DNA from: Oscillospiraceae bacterium
Lineage (GTDB): Bacteria; Bacillota; Clostridia; Oscillospirales; Ruminococcaceae
Direction: 5' to 3'
Length of the DNA stretch: 64,000 nucleotides
Assembly (NCBI GenBank): GCA_003512525.1
Contig: DOQG01000058.1
Location: 35,602-99,601 of the forward strand
Part shown: one piece after another, positions 7,365 through 16,204 of the stretch
Numbering within the stretch: the stretch's first letter is position 1
How the letters are laid out: every line of letters starts with the position of its first letter
The notes under the pieces: generated by a model
Databases searched by the model: none
Seen by the model: the letters and a program-made list of their open reading frames with translations, nothing else
What the model was told of the DNA's origin: nothing
Position numbers and translations under genes: made by a program

Positions 7365-9758
7365 TCAAAGCTCGATAACGATATCATTTTCAGCCTTTAA
7401 GATGCTGTCAAGAATGAGCTTGCCCTCAATCTTTTCACCATTTACCGTTACGCTCTTAACGCCGTGTTCACTGCCGTTGGGGTTCTTAACGGTAACATTC
7501 AGCTTCTTGCCTCTGAATGTCTTCTTCATTGTGTATTCCTTCCACTCTGAGGGGATAGAAGGATCAATTACGATACCCTTTGTTTCGGGGTTAAGACCGA
7601 GGATACCCTCTGTAGTACCTACCATTACAGTAGATGCTGTACCTGTCAGCCAGTGTACATGAGCACGTCCTGCGAACGGGCTGTCCTTACCTTCAACGAA
7701 CTGACCGTAAACATAGGGCTCAAGAACTCTGTGCTCTGCGTTCTCGTTGTAGGTTGCGGGAGCGGCTTCCTTCCAGTACTTATACGCGCGGTTGCCGTGA
7801 CCGAGCTTTGACTCTGCGAGTATCAGCCAACCCTGAGGCTGTGAGAAGATACCGGCATTTTCCTTTGTGCACTTGTTGAAGCACTGCATAAGAGCACCAT
7901 CAAAGCCGTGCTTAACATAAGGAGGATACATAACCATTGCGCCGTAAGGAGTGTTAAGCTCTCTTTCTACGCTGTCCATAGCCTTTTCAGCCTGTTCCTT
8001 GCTTGCAAAGCCGGAAATAACTGACCATGACTGGGGATTGAGCCACATTGAAGCCTCGGGATCTGTTCTCTGACCGATAACAGTGCCGTCTTCCTTATAG
8101 CCTCTGATCCATCTGTCCTCGTTCCAGCAAGCTGAAAGTATCTCATCGAGCTTAGCCTTTACTTCATCAAGGTACTTTGCGTACTCTGCATCGTTCTTTT
8201 CAAGAGCGTATGTCTTTAAGATCTTTACTGCGTAAACGAGCTGGAATGCTACGAATGTAGATTCGCCCTTCTTGCCAAGACGTAAGCAGTCGTTCCAGTC
8301 AGCGTGAAGACCTGCGGGCATACCGTGGTTGCCGAGGTGGTTCATCGAGAAGTCGATAGCTCTCTTTAAGTGATCGTATACTGTGCCGGATTCGCCGTCG
8401 TTTGCATACGAGATAACTTCGTCAAGGAATGCGTGGTCGCCGCTTTCGGAGATGTACTTGTAAACTGTCGGGAACAGCCACAGAGCGTCATCTGCACGGT
8501 ATGAAGGGTGACCTGTCTGCTTTGCGTATACGCTGTTTTCGTCATTTTCATCGGGGTGGTTTTCCTGTCCTGCCTTGTGATCGTACTTAACGAGGGGCAG
8601 ACCTGCGCCGTTTGTAACCTGAGCAGAGAGCATGAATACGATCTGCTTCTTAGCCATTTCGGGTGCAAGGTGGATAACGCCCTGGATATCCTGTACAGTA
8701 TCACGGTAGCCGAAGCCGTTTCTCAGACCGCAGTACTGGAACGATGCTGCTCTTGACCAGATGAATGTGATGAAGCAGTTATATGCGTTCCATACATTTA
8801 CCATGTTGTTGAAGTCGGCATCGGGAGTATTTACCTGCAGATTGTCGAGCTTTGAGTGCCAGTAGTTCTTAAGCTCTGTGAGGTCGGCCTCTACAGCGCC
8901 ATCCTTTTCATACTTAGCGATGATAGCCTCAATTTCGGCCTCTGTCTTCTGACCGCCGAGAACATAAGTGAGAACCTTTGTTTCGCCGGGCTGTAAAACG
9001 ATGTCGCTCTGGAGTGCGCCGCAGGAATTTGTATTGTAGTTAAGGTCGCCCTTTAAGCCTTCTTCAATGCCCTTGGGGTTGCTGTAGGTTCTGTAAGAGC
9101 CTACAAATGCGTCACGGTCGCCGCAGTAAGCATCAACCTTAGCTGAAGCAAGACCTAAGAAACGTCCGCTGTTGGGGTTGTATATCTCATTCTGCATCTG
9201 GTGGATATACTTGTTCTTGAAGTATGTTCTTGTGATGAACAGGGTGTACTGGAGGTTTACCTGATCCTGCTCATAGTTGGGATCGTTTACGAACTCGCAG
9301 TAGCCTGTAACGCTCAGCTTACGGGGCTTTGTATCTGTGTTTGTTACCTTTGCAGCCCATACTTCATAAGTAGCGTCCATGGGAACATAGTAAGTAACCT
9401 CAGACTTGATCTTCTTGTACTCAGAGGTGATGACAGTGTAGGCTGTACCGTGACGGCATTCGCTCTTATAGCTGTCGAGGGGCTTGCATACTGGTGCCCA
9501 TGATGCCGACCAGAAATCGCCGTCCTCAGCGTCCTTGATATATACATATCTGCCGGGCTGGTCGTTGGGAACAGCATTGAAACGGTAACGGATAACACGT
9601 CCGTTTGCACCGGATTTAACGAAGCTGTAGCCGCCTGCGTTGTTTGAAATGATAGCACCGTATTCGGGTGAGCCTAAGTAGTTAGCCCATGCCGAGGGAG
9701 TATCGGGTCTTGTGATGACATATTCCTTGTTTTCAAGGTCAAAATGTCCGTAATTCAT
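7365..9758 (-). CDS. GH94 family glycoside phosphorylase, cellobiose-phosphorylase-like
   Basis: The 797-residue length is usual for GH94 cellobiose and chitobiose phosphorylases. The N-terminus (YGHFDLENKEYVITRPDTP, NYLGSPEYG, NNAGGYSF) is the sandwich domain. The (alpha/alpha)6 barrel carries GYRDTVQDIQG and the catalytic GLHADWNDCLRLG, where Asp of ADWND is the general acid. A beta-sandwich ends the protein (VKNPNGSEHGVKSVTVNG). The family splits beta-glucosidic disaccharides with phosphate to glucose 1-phosphate and free sugar, saving ATP in anaerobes. Cellobiose is the likely substrate beside a GH5 endoglucanase gene; chitobiose, laminaribiose or cellobionate cannot be excluded. No signal peptide, so cytosolic. 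Start after AAGGAGG; single-gene unit with its own promoter and a palindrome in the leader. Confidence 0.9.
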   Translation of the reverse strand: MNYGHFDLENKEYVITRPDTPSAWANYLGSPEYGAIISNNAGGYSFVKSGANGRVIRYRFNAVPNDQPGRYVYIKDAEDGDFWSASWAPVCKPLDSYKSECRHGTAYTVITSEYKKIKSEVTYYVPMDATYEVWAAKVTNTDTKPRKLSVTGYCEFVNDPNYEQDQVNLQYTLFITRTYFKNKYIHQMQNEIYNPNSGRFLGLASAKVDAYCGDRDAFVGSYRTYSNPKGIEEGLKGDLNYNTNSCGALQSDIVLQPGETKVLTYVLGGQKTEAEIEAIIAKYEKDGAVEADLTELKNYWHSKLDNLQVNTPDADFNNMVNVWNAYNCFITFIWSRAASFQYCGLRNGFGYRDTVQDIQGVIHLAPEMAKKQIVFMLSAQVTNGAGLPLVKYDHKAGQENHPDENDENSVYAKQTGHPSYRADDALWLFPTVYKYISESGDHAFLDEVISYANDGESGTVYDHLKRAIDFSMNHLGNHGMPAGLHADWNDCLRLGKKGESTFVAFQLVYAVKILKTYALEKNDAEYAKYLDEVKAKLDEILSACWNEDRWIRGYKEDGTVIGQRTDPEASMWLNPQSWSVISGFASKEQAEKAMDSVERELNTPYGAMVMYPPYVKHGFDGALMQCFNKCTKENAGIFSQPQGWLILAESKLGHGNRAYKYWKEAAPATYNENAEHRVLEPYVYGQFVEGKDSPFAGRAHVHWLTGTASTVMVGTTEGILGLNPETKGIVIDPSIPSEWKEYTMKKTFRGKKLNVTVKNPNGSEHGVKSVTVNGEKIEGKLILDSILKAENDIVIEL

Positions 9759-9785
9759 CAGAAAATCCTCCTTGATATTATATTC

Positions 9786-9809
9786 CCCGTAAACTAGCTG
9801 TTTTACGGG
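9786..9809. promoter_or_regulatory. Palindrome in the GH94 leader, possible operator
   Basis: CCGTAAA and TTTACGG flank an AGCT-centred core, making a 22-nt near-palindrome between the predicted GH94 transcription start and its ribosome binding site. Position and symmetry fit a dimeric repressor site. It could instead be an RNA hairpin. Confidence 0.5.
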
Positions 9810-9833
9810 TTTTAAATTCCTTTGCGTAACTTC

Positions 9834-9862
9834 ATTATATCAGTAAATCGTTTTCATTTCAA
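9834..9862 (-). promoter_or_regulatory. Promoter of the GH94 gene
   Basis: On the minus strand TTGAAA (9862-9857), 17 nt and TATAAT (9839-9834), about 75 nt before the start codon. Confidence 0.75.
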
Positions 9863-9999
9863 GGGCGGTATTGTGCACAAATTTAGCTGTCTGTTTTTGT
9901 GCAGTATTGCCATAGTGTCAAACCAACGACCGTAACGGATTTTTAGCGGGCAAAATTCGGAAATTTCCGCATAAAACCCCATTTTACAGTATTTTAACA

Positions 10000-10028
10000 T
10001 TGATTTTGCCGATTTAAAGTAGTATAAT
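10000..10028 (+). promoter_or_regulatory. Promoter of the AEC-thiM-thioesterase operon
   Basis: TTGATT (10000-10005), 17 nt and TATAAT (10023-10028), 44 nt before the first start. No TPP riboswitch motif was found between it and the gene. Confidence 0.7.
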
Positions 10029-10072
10029 TATTCAAAGAAAAATAAAAAGAACAAAAGACAAGAGGTAAACTT

Positions 10073-11005
10073 ATGAACTGGGCAATTATCGAGCAGGTCG
10101 TTATAATGGCTCTGCTCGCAGGTGTCGGCATATTATGCCGAAAGCTTAAACTGCTTGACGATGCCTGCACAAAAAAACTTTCAACCGTTGTACTTAACTT
10201 TGCAACGCCAATGGTTATTCTGGTATCCTACCAGAAGCCGTTCGACCCCGAAACGCTGAACACACTGCTTTTATCGTTCCTCATAGCAATAATAAGCTAT
10301 GTCATAGCGTTTATCCTTGTTCCGCTGATAGTACGCAGTAAGGACAGGGAGGGACAGCTGATAGAGCGTTTCAGCTGTCTTTATTCAAACTGTGCCTTTA
10401 TGGGCATACCGCTGATACAGGGCGTTTACGGCACAGAGGGTGTGTTCTGCCTTACGGCGTATGTTACGATGTTCAATCTCTGCTCATGGACGCACGGCGT
10501 TATTATGATGAAGGGCGGTAAGCCTAACTTCAAGCAGATGATAAAGTCGCTGTTATCTCCGAGCATTATCGTTACAATAATCGGTATTATCCTTTTCCTT
10601 TGCAACTTCACGCTCCCGAACGTTATCCTTGAAACGGCACAGCACCTTGCAAATATCAACACACCGCTTGCAATGATAATCGCAGGCTCTACAATAGCTA
10701 CCGTAAAGCTGCTCCCGGCACTGAAAAAGCCGCGGCTTTACTACACCTGCTTTGTAAAGCTGTTCCTGCTTCCTGCACTGCTTACGGTTATCTGCCTTGT
10801 ATTTAAGATAGATCAGACCGTAGCGGGCGTAAACATACTTGCTACCGCCTGCCCTGCCGCCACTATGTGTACAATGTTTGCCCTGCTCTATGACAGGGAC
10901 GCGGGCTACAGCGCCGAAATATTTGCGGTAAGCACCATATTATCTATGGTGACACTTCCGCTTACCCTTATGTACTACACCGCACTTGCGGGTATTTTCA
11001 TGTAA
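10073..11005 (+). CDS. AEC family membrane transporter
   Basis: The 310-residue protein is almost wholly hydrophobic with about ten predicted helices in two halves, as in the auxin efflux carrier (AEC) family. The start WAIIEQVVIMALLAGVGILCRKLKLL and the central FMGIPLIQGVYGTEGVF are typical. AEC members are secondary carriers for organic acids, malonate or amino acids. It opens an operon with thiM and a thioesterase (39-nt and 4-nt gaps), so it may move a thiamin-related compound, but that is only context. Start after AAGAGGTAAACTT. Confidence 0.88.
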   Translation: MNWAIIEQVVIMALLAGVGILCRKLKLLDDACTKKLSTVVLNFATPMVILVSYQKPFDPETLNTLLLSFLIAIISYVIAFILVPLIVRSKDREGQLIERFSCLYSNCAFMGIPLIQGVYGTEGVFCLTAYVTMFNLCSWTHGVIMMKGGKPNFKQMIKSLLSPSIIVTIIGIILFLCNFTLPNVILETAQHLANINTPLAMIIAGSTIATVKLLPALKKPRLYYTCFVKLFLLPALLTVICLVFKIDQTVAGVNILATACPAATMCTMFALLYDRDAGYSAEIFAVSTILSMVTLPLTLMYYTALAGIFM

Positions 11006-11044
11006 TACAGATACATAAAAGCAATATTTAAAGGAGCATTTCAC

Positions 11045-11878
11045 ATGACAGACAGCATGATAAAAAATTGCGCCGCATTACTCGATATACTGAGGGAGAA
11101 GAACCCTCTTGTACACTGCATAACTAACTATGTTACCGCAAACACCGTTGCAAACGGACTGCTTGCGGCGGGAGCATCTCCCGTTATGGCGGACAGTCCG
11201 CTTGACGCTGAGGATATAACCGCAAAGGCGTCGGCTGTGCTTTTCAATATGGGCACACTCAGCAAGGACAGACTCCGTGCAATGCTGATTTCCGCACAGA
11301 AGGCTGCGGACACGGCAAAGCCTATCGTGCTTGACCCTGTAGGTGCAGGCTCAACCGACAACAGACTGCGCAGCACAATGCAGCTGCTCCGTCAGTTCAG
11401 ATTTGCCGCAATAAGAGGTAACGCGTCCGAAATATCCGCACTGCTTTCCACAAGCCCCATCACCATGAAAGCCGAAAAAGGCGTAGACAGCGCCGAAACA
11501 ACGCTTGAGGATAAGATTGCACTTGCCAAAAAGGCGGCAAAGCGTTTCAGCTGTACCGTTATGGTGACGGGCAGTACCGATGTCGTTGCAGGCGGCGATA
11601 AGGTCGCTCTTGTATCAAACGGAATACCTATGATGAGCAAGATCACCGGTACAGGCTGTCTTGCTTCGGGGCTTGTTGCGGCGCTGTGCGGCTGTACCGG
11701 GGACAGCTTTGAGGCGGCGGTAACGGCGGCAGCGCTTATCGGCACAGTAGGCGAGATAGCAGGTGAAACCGCAAAGGGTACAGGCTCTCTGTATGTTGGT
11801 ATGCTTGATACGCTTACAAATATAACCCCTGACATTTTCACACAATACGCAAAGATAGAAAATTATACCGGAGAATAA
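11045..11878 (+). CDS. thiM: Hydroxyethylthiazole kinase
   Basis: The 277-residue protein matches ThiM in length and motifs: PLVHCITNYVTANTVANGLLA near the start, MADSP, VLDPVGAGST (about residues 98-107) and the ATP-site GTGCLASG with the conserved Cys (about 201-208). ThiM phosphorylates 4-methyl-5-(2-hydroxyethyl)thiazole in thiamin salvage. Start: ATG 8 nt after AAAGGAG. It lies between an AEC transporter and a thioesterase in one operon. Thiamin salvage genes in Firmicutes often follow a TPP riboswitch; none was seen here. Confidence 0.95.
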   Translation: MTDSMIKNCAALLDILREKNPLVHCITNYVTANTVANGLLAAGASPVMADSPLDAEDITAKASAVLFNMGTLSKDRLRAMLISAQKAADTAKPIVLDPVGAGSTDNRLRSTMQLLRQFRFAAIRGNASEISALLSTSPITMKAEKGVDSAETTLEDKIALAKKAAKRFSCTVMVTGSTDVVAGGDKVALVSNGIPMMSKITGTGCLASGLVAALCGCTGDSFEAAVTAAALIGTVGEIAGETAKGTGSLYVGMLDTLTNITPDIFTQYAKIENYTGE

Positions 11879-11882
11879 CAAG

Positions 11883-12275
11883 ATGGAAGATCTGAATGAG
11901 ATCCGTGAGCTTTTCGCAAAAGACCGCTTTGCAACAGAAAACGGTGCAGTGATCGAAGCTGTAGGTAAAAACACCGCAACAGTCAGTATGCACATAAAAT
12001 CACATCATCGCAATGCGGCGGGAACGGTTATGGGCGGCGCGATTTTCACCCTTGCCGATTTTGCCTTTGCGGTAGCGTCAAACCACGAGAAAATAGGCAC
12101 TGTATCACTAAACGCAAATATAACGTTTTTAAGAGCCTCCAAGGGCGATAAGCTCATAGCAACGGCTGAATGCGTCCGTGACGGAAGAACGACCTGTTAT
12201 TATCGTGTTTCGGTCACGGATAACACCGGTGTGCTTATAGCTGAGATTACAACAAGCGGATATAAGACAAACTGA
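11883..12275 (+). CDS. PaaI-like hotdog thioesterase
   Basis: The 130-residue protein has the PaaI/YdiI-type hotdog core: HHRNAAGTVMGGAIFTLADFAF (about residues 40-60), with the helix carrying the active-site acidic residue, and SLNANITFLRASKGDKL. Such enzymes hydrolyse acyl-CoA thioesters in the cytosol, often as housekeeping for aromatic or odd acyl groups. The start is 4 nt after the thiM stop, with GGAG inside the end of thiM, so the two are translated together. Substrate unknown. Confidence 0.88.
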   Translation: MEDLNEIRELFAKDRFATENGAVIEAVGKNTATVSMHIKSHHRNAAGTVMGGAIFTLADFAFAVASNHEKIGTVSLNANITFLRASKGDKLIATAECVRDGRTTCYYRVSVTDNTGVLIAEITTSGYKTN

Positions 12276-12415
12276 CTTGAGCAAGAACGCAGGGCAGTTT
12301 TCAAAGTATAATACTTTTTAGCGGAATATGCTTAACTCCTCTTAAATCCTGATTGCCGTCAGTCATAGGTTTTATGCCGTTTCCCGCCTTTTTTCGACCG
12401 TTATACGCCACACTG

Positions 12416-12444
12416 TTGACAAAAAAGCGTGAGTATGGTAAAAT
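12416..12444 (+). promoter_or_regulatory. Promoter of the TM2 gene
   Basis: TTGACA (12416-12421), 17 nt and TAAAAT (12439-12444), about 80 nt before the start codon. Confidence 0.75.
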
Positions 12445-12522
12445 GTGTTTGTATTACAGTGTAAATACACACTGTTAATATGGTTATAATTTAGGCTGAT
12501 TGAATAACAGGAGGATTTTATT

Positions 12523-12726
12523 ATGAACAAAACTGCGGCAATACTTATTGCATTTTTCCTTGGCGGACTTGGCGTTCATCGCTTTATGGCAGGAAAAATA
12601 GGAACAGGCATTATCTGGCTTCTTACAGGCGGTTGTTGCGGTATAGGCTGGCTTGTAGACCTGATTCAGGTTTGCACAGGCAAGTTTACTACCAAAGACG
12701 GCGCACCTTGGGTAACAGAGCAGTAA
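12523..12726 (+). CDS. TM2 domain membrane protein
   Basis: This 67-residue protein is a single TM2 domain: first helix AAILIAFFLGGLGVHRFMAGK, a turn with GKIGTGIIW, then a second helix ending GIGWLVDLIQV. The D/HRFxxG-type signature between the helices is that of the family. TM2 proteins are small two-helix membrane proteins with poorly known roles. Start after CAGGAGG. It stands alone between its promoter and a strong terminator. Confidence 0.9.
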   Translation: MNKTAAILIAFFLGGLGVHRFMAGKIGTGIIWLLTGGCCGIGWLVDLIQVCTGKFTTKDGAPWVTEQ

Positions 12727-12737
12727 TTTAAAAGAAT

Positions 12738-12775
12738 AACGCCCCGGTTTTCAAATGAAAGCCGGGGCGTTTTTG
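12738..12775 (+). terminator. Terminator after the TM2 gene
   Basis: Stem AACGCCCCGG/CCGGGGCGTT with a 14-nt loop, then TTTTG. Confidence 0.85.
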
Positions 12776-12821
12776 TCCCTTTTAGCTCTGTAACAAATGT
12801 CGAGGAAGCCAAGAGCCGATA

Positions 12822-12850
12822 TAAAATCCGCCCCCGTTTTCACGGGGGCG
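12822..12850 (-). terminator. Terminator after the flagellin gene
   Basis: On the minus strand CGCCCCCGTGAAAACGGGGGCG (8-bp GC stem) is followed by GATTTTAT. The T-tract is weak but the stem is strong. Confidence 0.65.
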
Positions 12851-12908
12851 AACTCATCAAGTCATTAATTTATAAATATTAAGCCCTGAAACTCACGCTG
12901 TTCTCAGA

Positions 12909-14510
12909 TTACTGGAGTAACTGGAGAATAGCCTGAGGCTGCTGGTTAGCCTGAGCGAGCATAGCCTGAGATGCCTGCTGAAGAATGTTATTCTTAGTGT
13001 AGTTGATCATCTCTGTAGCCATATCTGTATCTCTGATCTGAGATTCAGCTGCTGTCAGGTTCTCGTTTGTTGTTGTCAGGTTGTTAACTGTGTACTCAAG
13101 TCTGTTCTGAAGAGCACCAAGACCTGCTCTCTGCATAGATACTGTCTTAACAGCAGTGTCTACCATTTTGATAGCCTTGTTTGCAGCGTCCTGAGTAGAA
13201 ACGTCAGCATTAGCAACGCCTATAGCAGTAGATGACATATCGTTAACGTTCAGAGTAACTCTCTGATCCTCAACGCCGTTAGCACCGATCTGGAATGTAA
13301 GACCCTTGCCTGTTGTAGCAACTTCCTCCTTACCGATACCGGCACCGTTTGCCATTGTAAACTGATACTTAGTAGCATCATTGGTTTTAACGTCAAACTT
13401 AACAGAAACGTCACCATCGGGTGCATTCTTATCTGTAATAGCGATAGAATAGTCAAGACCTTCAGCCTTTAACAGATCCTGAATGTCACGTTCTGTATAT
13501 TCCTTACCTGTTGAGAGGTGAATTACAAACTCGCCGTCCTTAGCACCTGCTGTATCAGCTTTAGTTGTTGTAACATTTTCCTTGCCGGCCTGTGCATCTG
13601 TTACGATACTGATCTTACGAGTATCTGTACCATAGCTGTTTGATGTTATAGCAATCTGATCGCCAAAACCGGAAATTGCAGAAGTAAGAAGATCTGCAGG
13701 AATATCCTTAGCGTCTGCAGAAGCACGTACACCTGCAACTGTTTCATCTGTCGATTCAGCTTTTGTTGCACTCATAACGCCGTTCTTGAGCTTGAGAGAT
13801 AAGTCAGCAACAATACCGTCTGCCTTGCGGCTGTCAGCATTAGCGATTAACTTATCAATATCGTCCTGAGAATAAGTTTCATTCTCAACGAGGTTAAGAA
13901 CGAGTTTCTTACCGTCAGCTGCCCATGTAGCAGCTTCGCCGCCCTTTGTTGCACCTAAAGCTATAGTAACCTTAGCACCTGCAACATTAGAAGTGAGGAT
14001 TGAACCTGCTAAATCTGTTGATGTAGTATCTACAACACCATACTTAGCACCGAATTCTGTAACAGCCTTTGAGCCGCCGAGTGAACCATCGAGGAGCTTC
14101 ATGCCGTTGTACTCTGTAGAAGAAGCGATTCTGTCGATTTCGCTCTTGAGTGCGTCAACTTCGAGCTGGATAGCTTCACGGTCTGTATCATCCTGATATG
14201 TACCGTTAGCTGACTGAACTGCAAGCTCTCTCATTCTCTGAAGAATTGAGTGAGTTTCGTTTAAGCCGCCTTCAGCTGTCTGGATAAGAGAGATACCGTC
14301 GTTGGCATTCTTTGTAGCCTGTGAAAGACCACGGATCTGTGAACGCATCTTTTCAGATATAGCCAGACCTGCAGCGTTATCGCCTGCTCGGTTGATCTGA
14401 TAACCTGAAGATAACTTCTCAGTTGCCTTCTTTGTACCTGAAACGTTGATGTTCATCTTGTTGTTAGCATTGATCGCATTTAAGTTATGCTGTACTACCA
14501 TACCTGCCAT
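12909..14510 (-). CDS. Flagellin
   Basis: The 533-residue protein has the conserved flagellin ends: N-terminal [33 protein letters not shown] and [19 protein letters not shown] (D0/D1), and C-terminal [14 protein letters not shown] and [18 protein letters not shown]. The middle (about residues 170-420) is a variable surface domain rich in Ala, Thr and Lys. It is exported by the flagellar type III system, so there is no signal peptide. ATG (MAG) follows AAGGAGG by 8 nt. A sigma-28 promoter with a leader of about 180 nt precedes it, and a FliB-type lysine methylase gene lies just upstream, so its surface lysines may be methylated. No other flagellar genes are in the window. Confidence 0.97.
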   Translation of the reverse strand: MAGMVVQHNLNAINANNKMNINVSGTKKATEKLSSGYQINRAGDNAAGLAISEKMRSQIRGLSQATKNANDGISLIQTAEGGLNETHSILQRMRELAVQSANGTYQDDTDREAIQLEVDALKSEIDRIASSTEYNGMKLLDGSLGGSKAVTEFGAKYGVVDTTSTDLAGSILTSNVAGAKVTIALGATKGGEAATWAADGKKLVLNLVENETYSQDDIDKLIANADSRKADGIVADLSLKLKNGVMSATKAESTDETVAGVRASADAKDIPADLLTSAISGFGDQIAITSNSYGTDTRKISIVTDAQAGKENVTTTKADTAGAKDGEFVIHLSTGKEYTERDIQDLLKAEGLDYSIAITDKNAPDGDVSVKFDVKTNDATKYQFTMANGAGIGKEEVATTGKGLTFQIGANGVEDQRVTLNVNDMSSTAIGVANADVSTQDAANKAIKMVDTAVKTVSMQRAGLGALQNRLEYTVNNLTTTNENLTAAESQIRDTDMATEMINYTKNNILQQASQAMLAQANQQPQAILQLLQ

Positions 14511-14693
14511 TTTGTTTTCCTCCTTGAATGTACTCCCGAAATCCTTTTCGGAAGTCGTTGCCCTTATAGGGACTTGTTTTTGTTAGTGTGACCTTGCTTT
14601 GCGCTAAGCTTCGGTCGATTGGTGTTTGTTTTGCAAAACACTGCGGAAGTTATCTCCGCCTCCGCACAGGGTTCTGTGACCCTTACATTTATT

Positions 14694-14721
14694 ATATCGG
14701 CACTTGTTTTTCTGAACTTTA
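14694..14721 (-). promoter_or_regulatory. Sigma-28 (sigma-D) promoter of flagellin
   Basis: On the minus strand TAAA (14721-14718), 16 nt and GCCGATAT (14701-14694). This matches the Gram-positive sigma-D consensus exactly and ties flagellin to the late flagellar regulon. Confidence 0.9.
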
Positions 14722-14796
14722 GCCTTTTTGAAAACTTTTTTATAATTTTTCTGAGAAATTTTATAGGGAGTTTGTGTAAAATTTACAATATGAACT

Positions 14797-14825
14797 GTCG
14801 GCTTTGCAATACAGCAAAACCGACA
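14797..14825 (-). terminator. Hairpin after fliB, possible terminator
   Basis: GTCGGCTTTGC pairs with GCAAAACCGAC (one wobble) around a 6-nt loop, 29 nt after the fliB stop. There is no T-tract on the minus strand, so termination is uncertain. Confidence 0.4.
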
Positions 14826-14853
14826 TGCGTCACAGAGCGGTTATATAACTGCC

Positions 14854-16056
14854 TTATTTTACGATAAGTGCAAGGTGACCTGCTGAATAACAGTTTATCT
14901 CCTTTAAGTAATCTATTATCATTTTCACTCTGTCAGGGTTATGACAAAGCGGATGAGAAGCAAGACAGACAGCGGTTTTAAACCTCTCGAATATTTCATT
15001 GGGATTATCACTGCCGGCTGCTGCGGCAGCGCCGAAAAAATCTATAAGTGCTACAGATGCACAAAAATATGCGTAGTTATCAAAAATATTATAATTATTA
15101 TCTGAAAACGGCATAAGCTCACACATATAAAGGCATCTTACTATGTTTCTTATCATAAACGGTTTAGTTGCGCACTGCTTATAAAATTTATCAAGGTTAG
15201 ATGTGTATTTCACTATTTCAACAGCCGAATTACCATTATTATCTTTTGTTCTTATTGATGACAATATTTCGGAGAGCTTATCACCTACAGCTGTACCGTC
15301 AAGCATACACTGCACAGCACCAAGCTTAACCTTATAATTCGGTTCAATATCCGAAAGGGATTTTACAAGTGAGGGGCTGTTTATCTGTTTTGATAAAGCG
15401 GATATGCCCTCGGGTATTCTGTCCGGCGATGAATTTTCAAGCTTTGAAAGCGTCTGTGCGGCAAGAGTGCCAATAATCATCGATGTATGTATATCACGTT
15501 TTTTGTCACTAAGAATGCCGTAGAAAAAATCAAAAAGCTGATTTCTGTATTTAAGTCCCGGATTGTTTTTTACGTCGTCAATTGTATCGGGTTTAAATAT
15601 CAGAATGGTTTCCGGTTCATAGTCTTTACCGTAAATATAAACGTCACAGGCTTTTTCTTCTTTTATGACTAAATCAAATACTGCAGGGCAACTGATACAT
15701 CTTACTTTAGTTATTATATTATCATTAATAACTCCACTTATCGGATAGCTTTTACACACAGCCGAAAGGTATTCTGCCCCAAGTTCTTTCTGAATTTTAC
15801 AAAGCCTATCTGCTTTATCATGAAAAGGACAATCACCGTCAGGCATAAGAACTATTTTATTTATGTCGTTATCCGTCTTTTCAAAGGAGGCTTTTATCAA
15901 CTCGTCCAACTCATCGGAGTGCTTGGATTTTTTTAAACTTTCCACTTCCTCGTCGGTCCACAATATAGTCCAACCTCGGCAACAATCCATTGTACACTTT
16001 CCGCCTATACACTGAAAATCGTTGACGTACTGTGCTGTTTTAAGTATATATCCCAT
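14854..16056 (-). CDS. fliB: FliB-like flagellin lysine-N-methylase
   Basis: The ~400-residue protein starts MGYILKTAQYVNDFQC and carries the FliB cysteine set: CIGGKCTMDCC (about residues 16-26), DGDCPF, LCKIQ, VCKSYP and RCISCPAV. In the family these bind a metal centre, and the enzyme methylates lysines on flagellin. The longer frame reaching 16167 is rejected because it has no ribosome binding site and reads an unlikely N-terminus; GAAAGGG precedes the chosen ATG. The gene lies directly upstream of flagellin on the same strand, which supports the role. Short near-identical sequences flank it (14810-14843 and 16160-16193). Confidence 0.85.
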   Translation of the reverse strand: MGYILKTAQYVNDFQCIGGKCTMDCCRGWTILWTDEEVESLKKSKHSDELDELIKASFEKTDNDINKIVLMPDGDCPFHDKADRLCKIQKELGAEYLSAVCKSYPISGVINDNIITKVRCISCPAVFDLVIKEEKACDVYIYGKDYEPETILIFKPDTIDDVKNNPGLKYRNQLFDFFYGILSDKKRDIHTSMIIGTLAAQTLSKLENSSPDRIPEGISALSKQINSPSLVKSLSDIEPNYKVKLGAVQCMLDGTAVGDKLSEILSSIRTKDNNGNSAVEIVKYTSNLDKFYKQCATKPFMIRNIVRCLYMCELMPFSDNNYNIFDNYAYFCASVALIDFFGAAAAAGSDNPNEIFERFKTAVCLASHPLCHNPDRVKMIIDYLKEINCYSAGHLALIVK

Positions 16057-16159
16057 ATCTTTACCCTTTCCGGAATCTTTTCCAAAAATAATATCTTTAT
16101 TATAGCACCGAATTGCAGGAATTTCAACCTGTAGCAAAAGGAAAGGCGGAGCATGAGAG

Positions 16160-16197
16160 TACAGCAAAAACCGCCCTGCATCACAGAGCGGTTTTGC
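16160..16197. repeat. Direct repeat copy upstream of fliB, with hairpin
   Basis: TACAGCAAAA-CCG-TGC-TCACAGAGCGGTT is shared with 14810-14843 on the other side of fliB. This copy forms an AGCAAAAACCGC/GCGGTTTTGCT hairpin. The two copies lie in the same orientation. Confidence 0.55.
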
Positions 16198-16204
16198 TTG
16201 AATA

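Larger units (their letters stand above)
9759..10072. other. Divergent promoter region, GH94 and AEC genes
   Basis: It contains the leftward GH94 promoter (9834-9862), a leader palindrome (9786-9809) and the rightward AEC promoter (10000-10028). Nothing else was recognised in it. Confidence 0.75.
14511..14853. other. Flagellin leader and promoter region
   Basis: On the minus strand it holds the sigma-28 promoter (14694-14721), then a leader with several small stem-loops (for example CTTCCGAAAAGGATTTCGGGAG near 14550 and TCCCTATAAGGGA near 14570). A hairpin of 11 bp lies at 14797-14825 just after fliB. No ORF is convincing. Confidence 0.7.

Noticed and set aside
10029..10072. TPP riboswitch before the thiM operon
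   Set aside because: The leader is only about 40 nt and lacks the CTGAGA and ACCTGA-type conserved segments.
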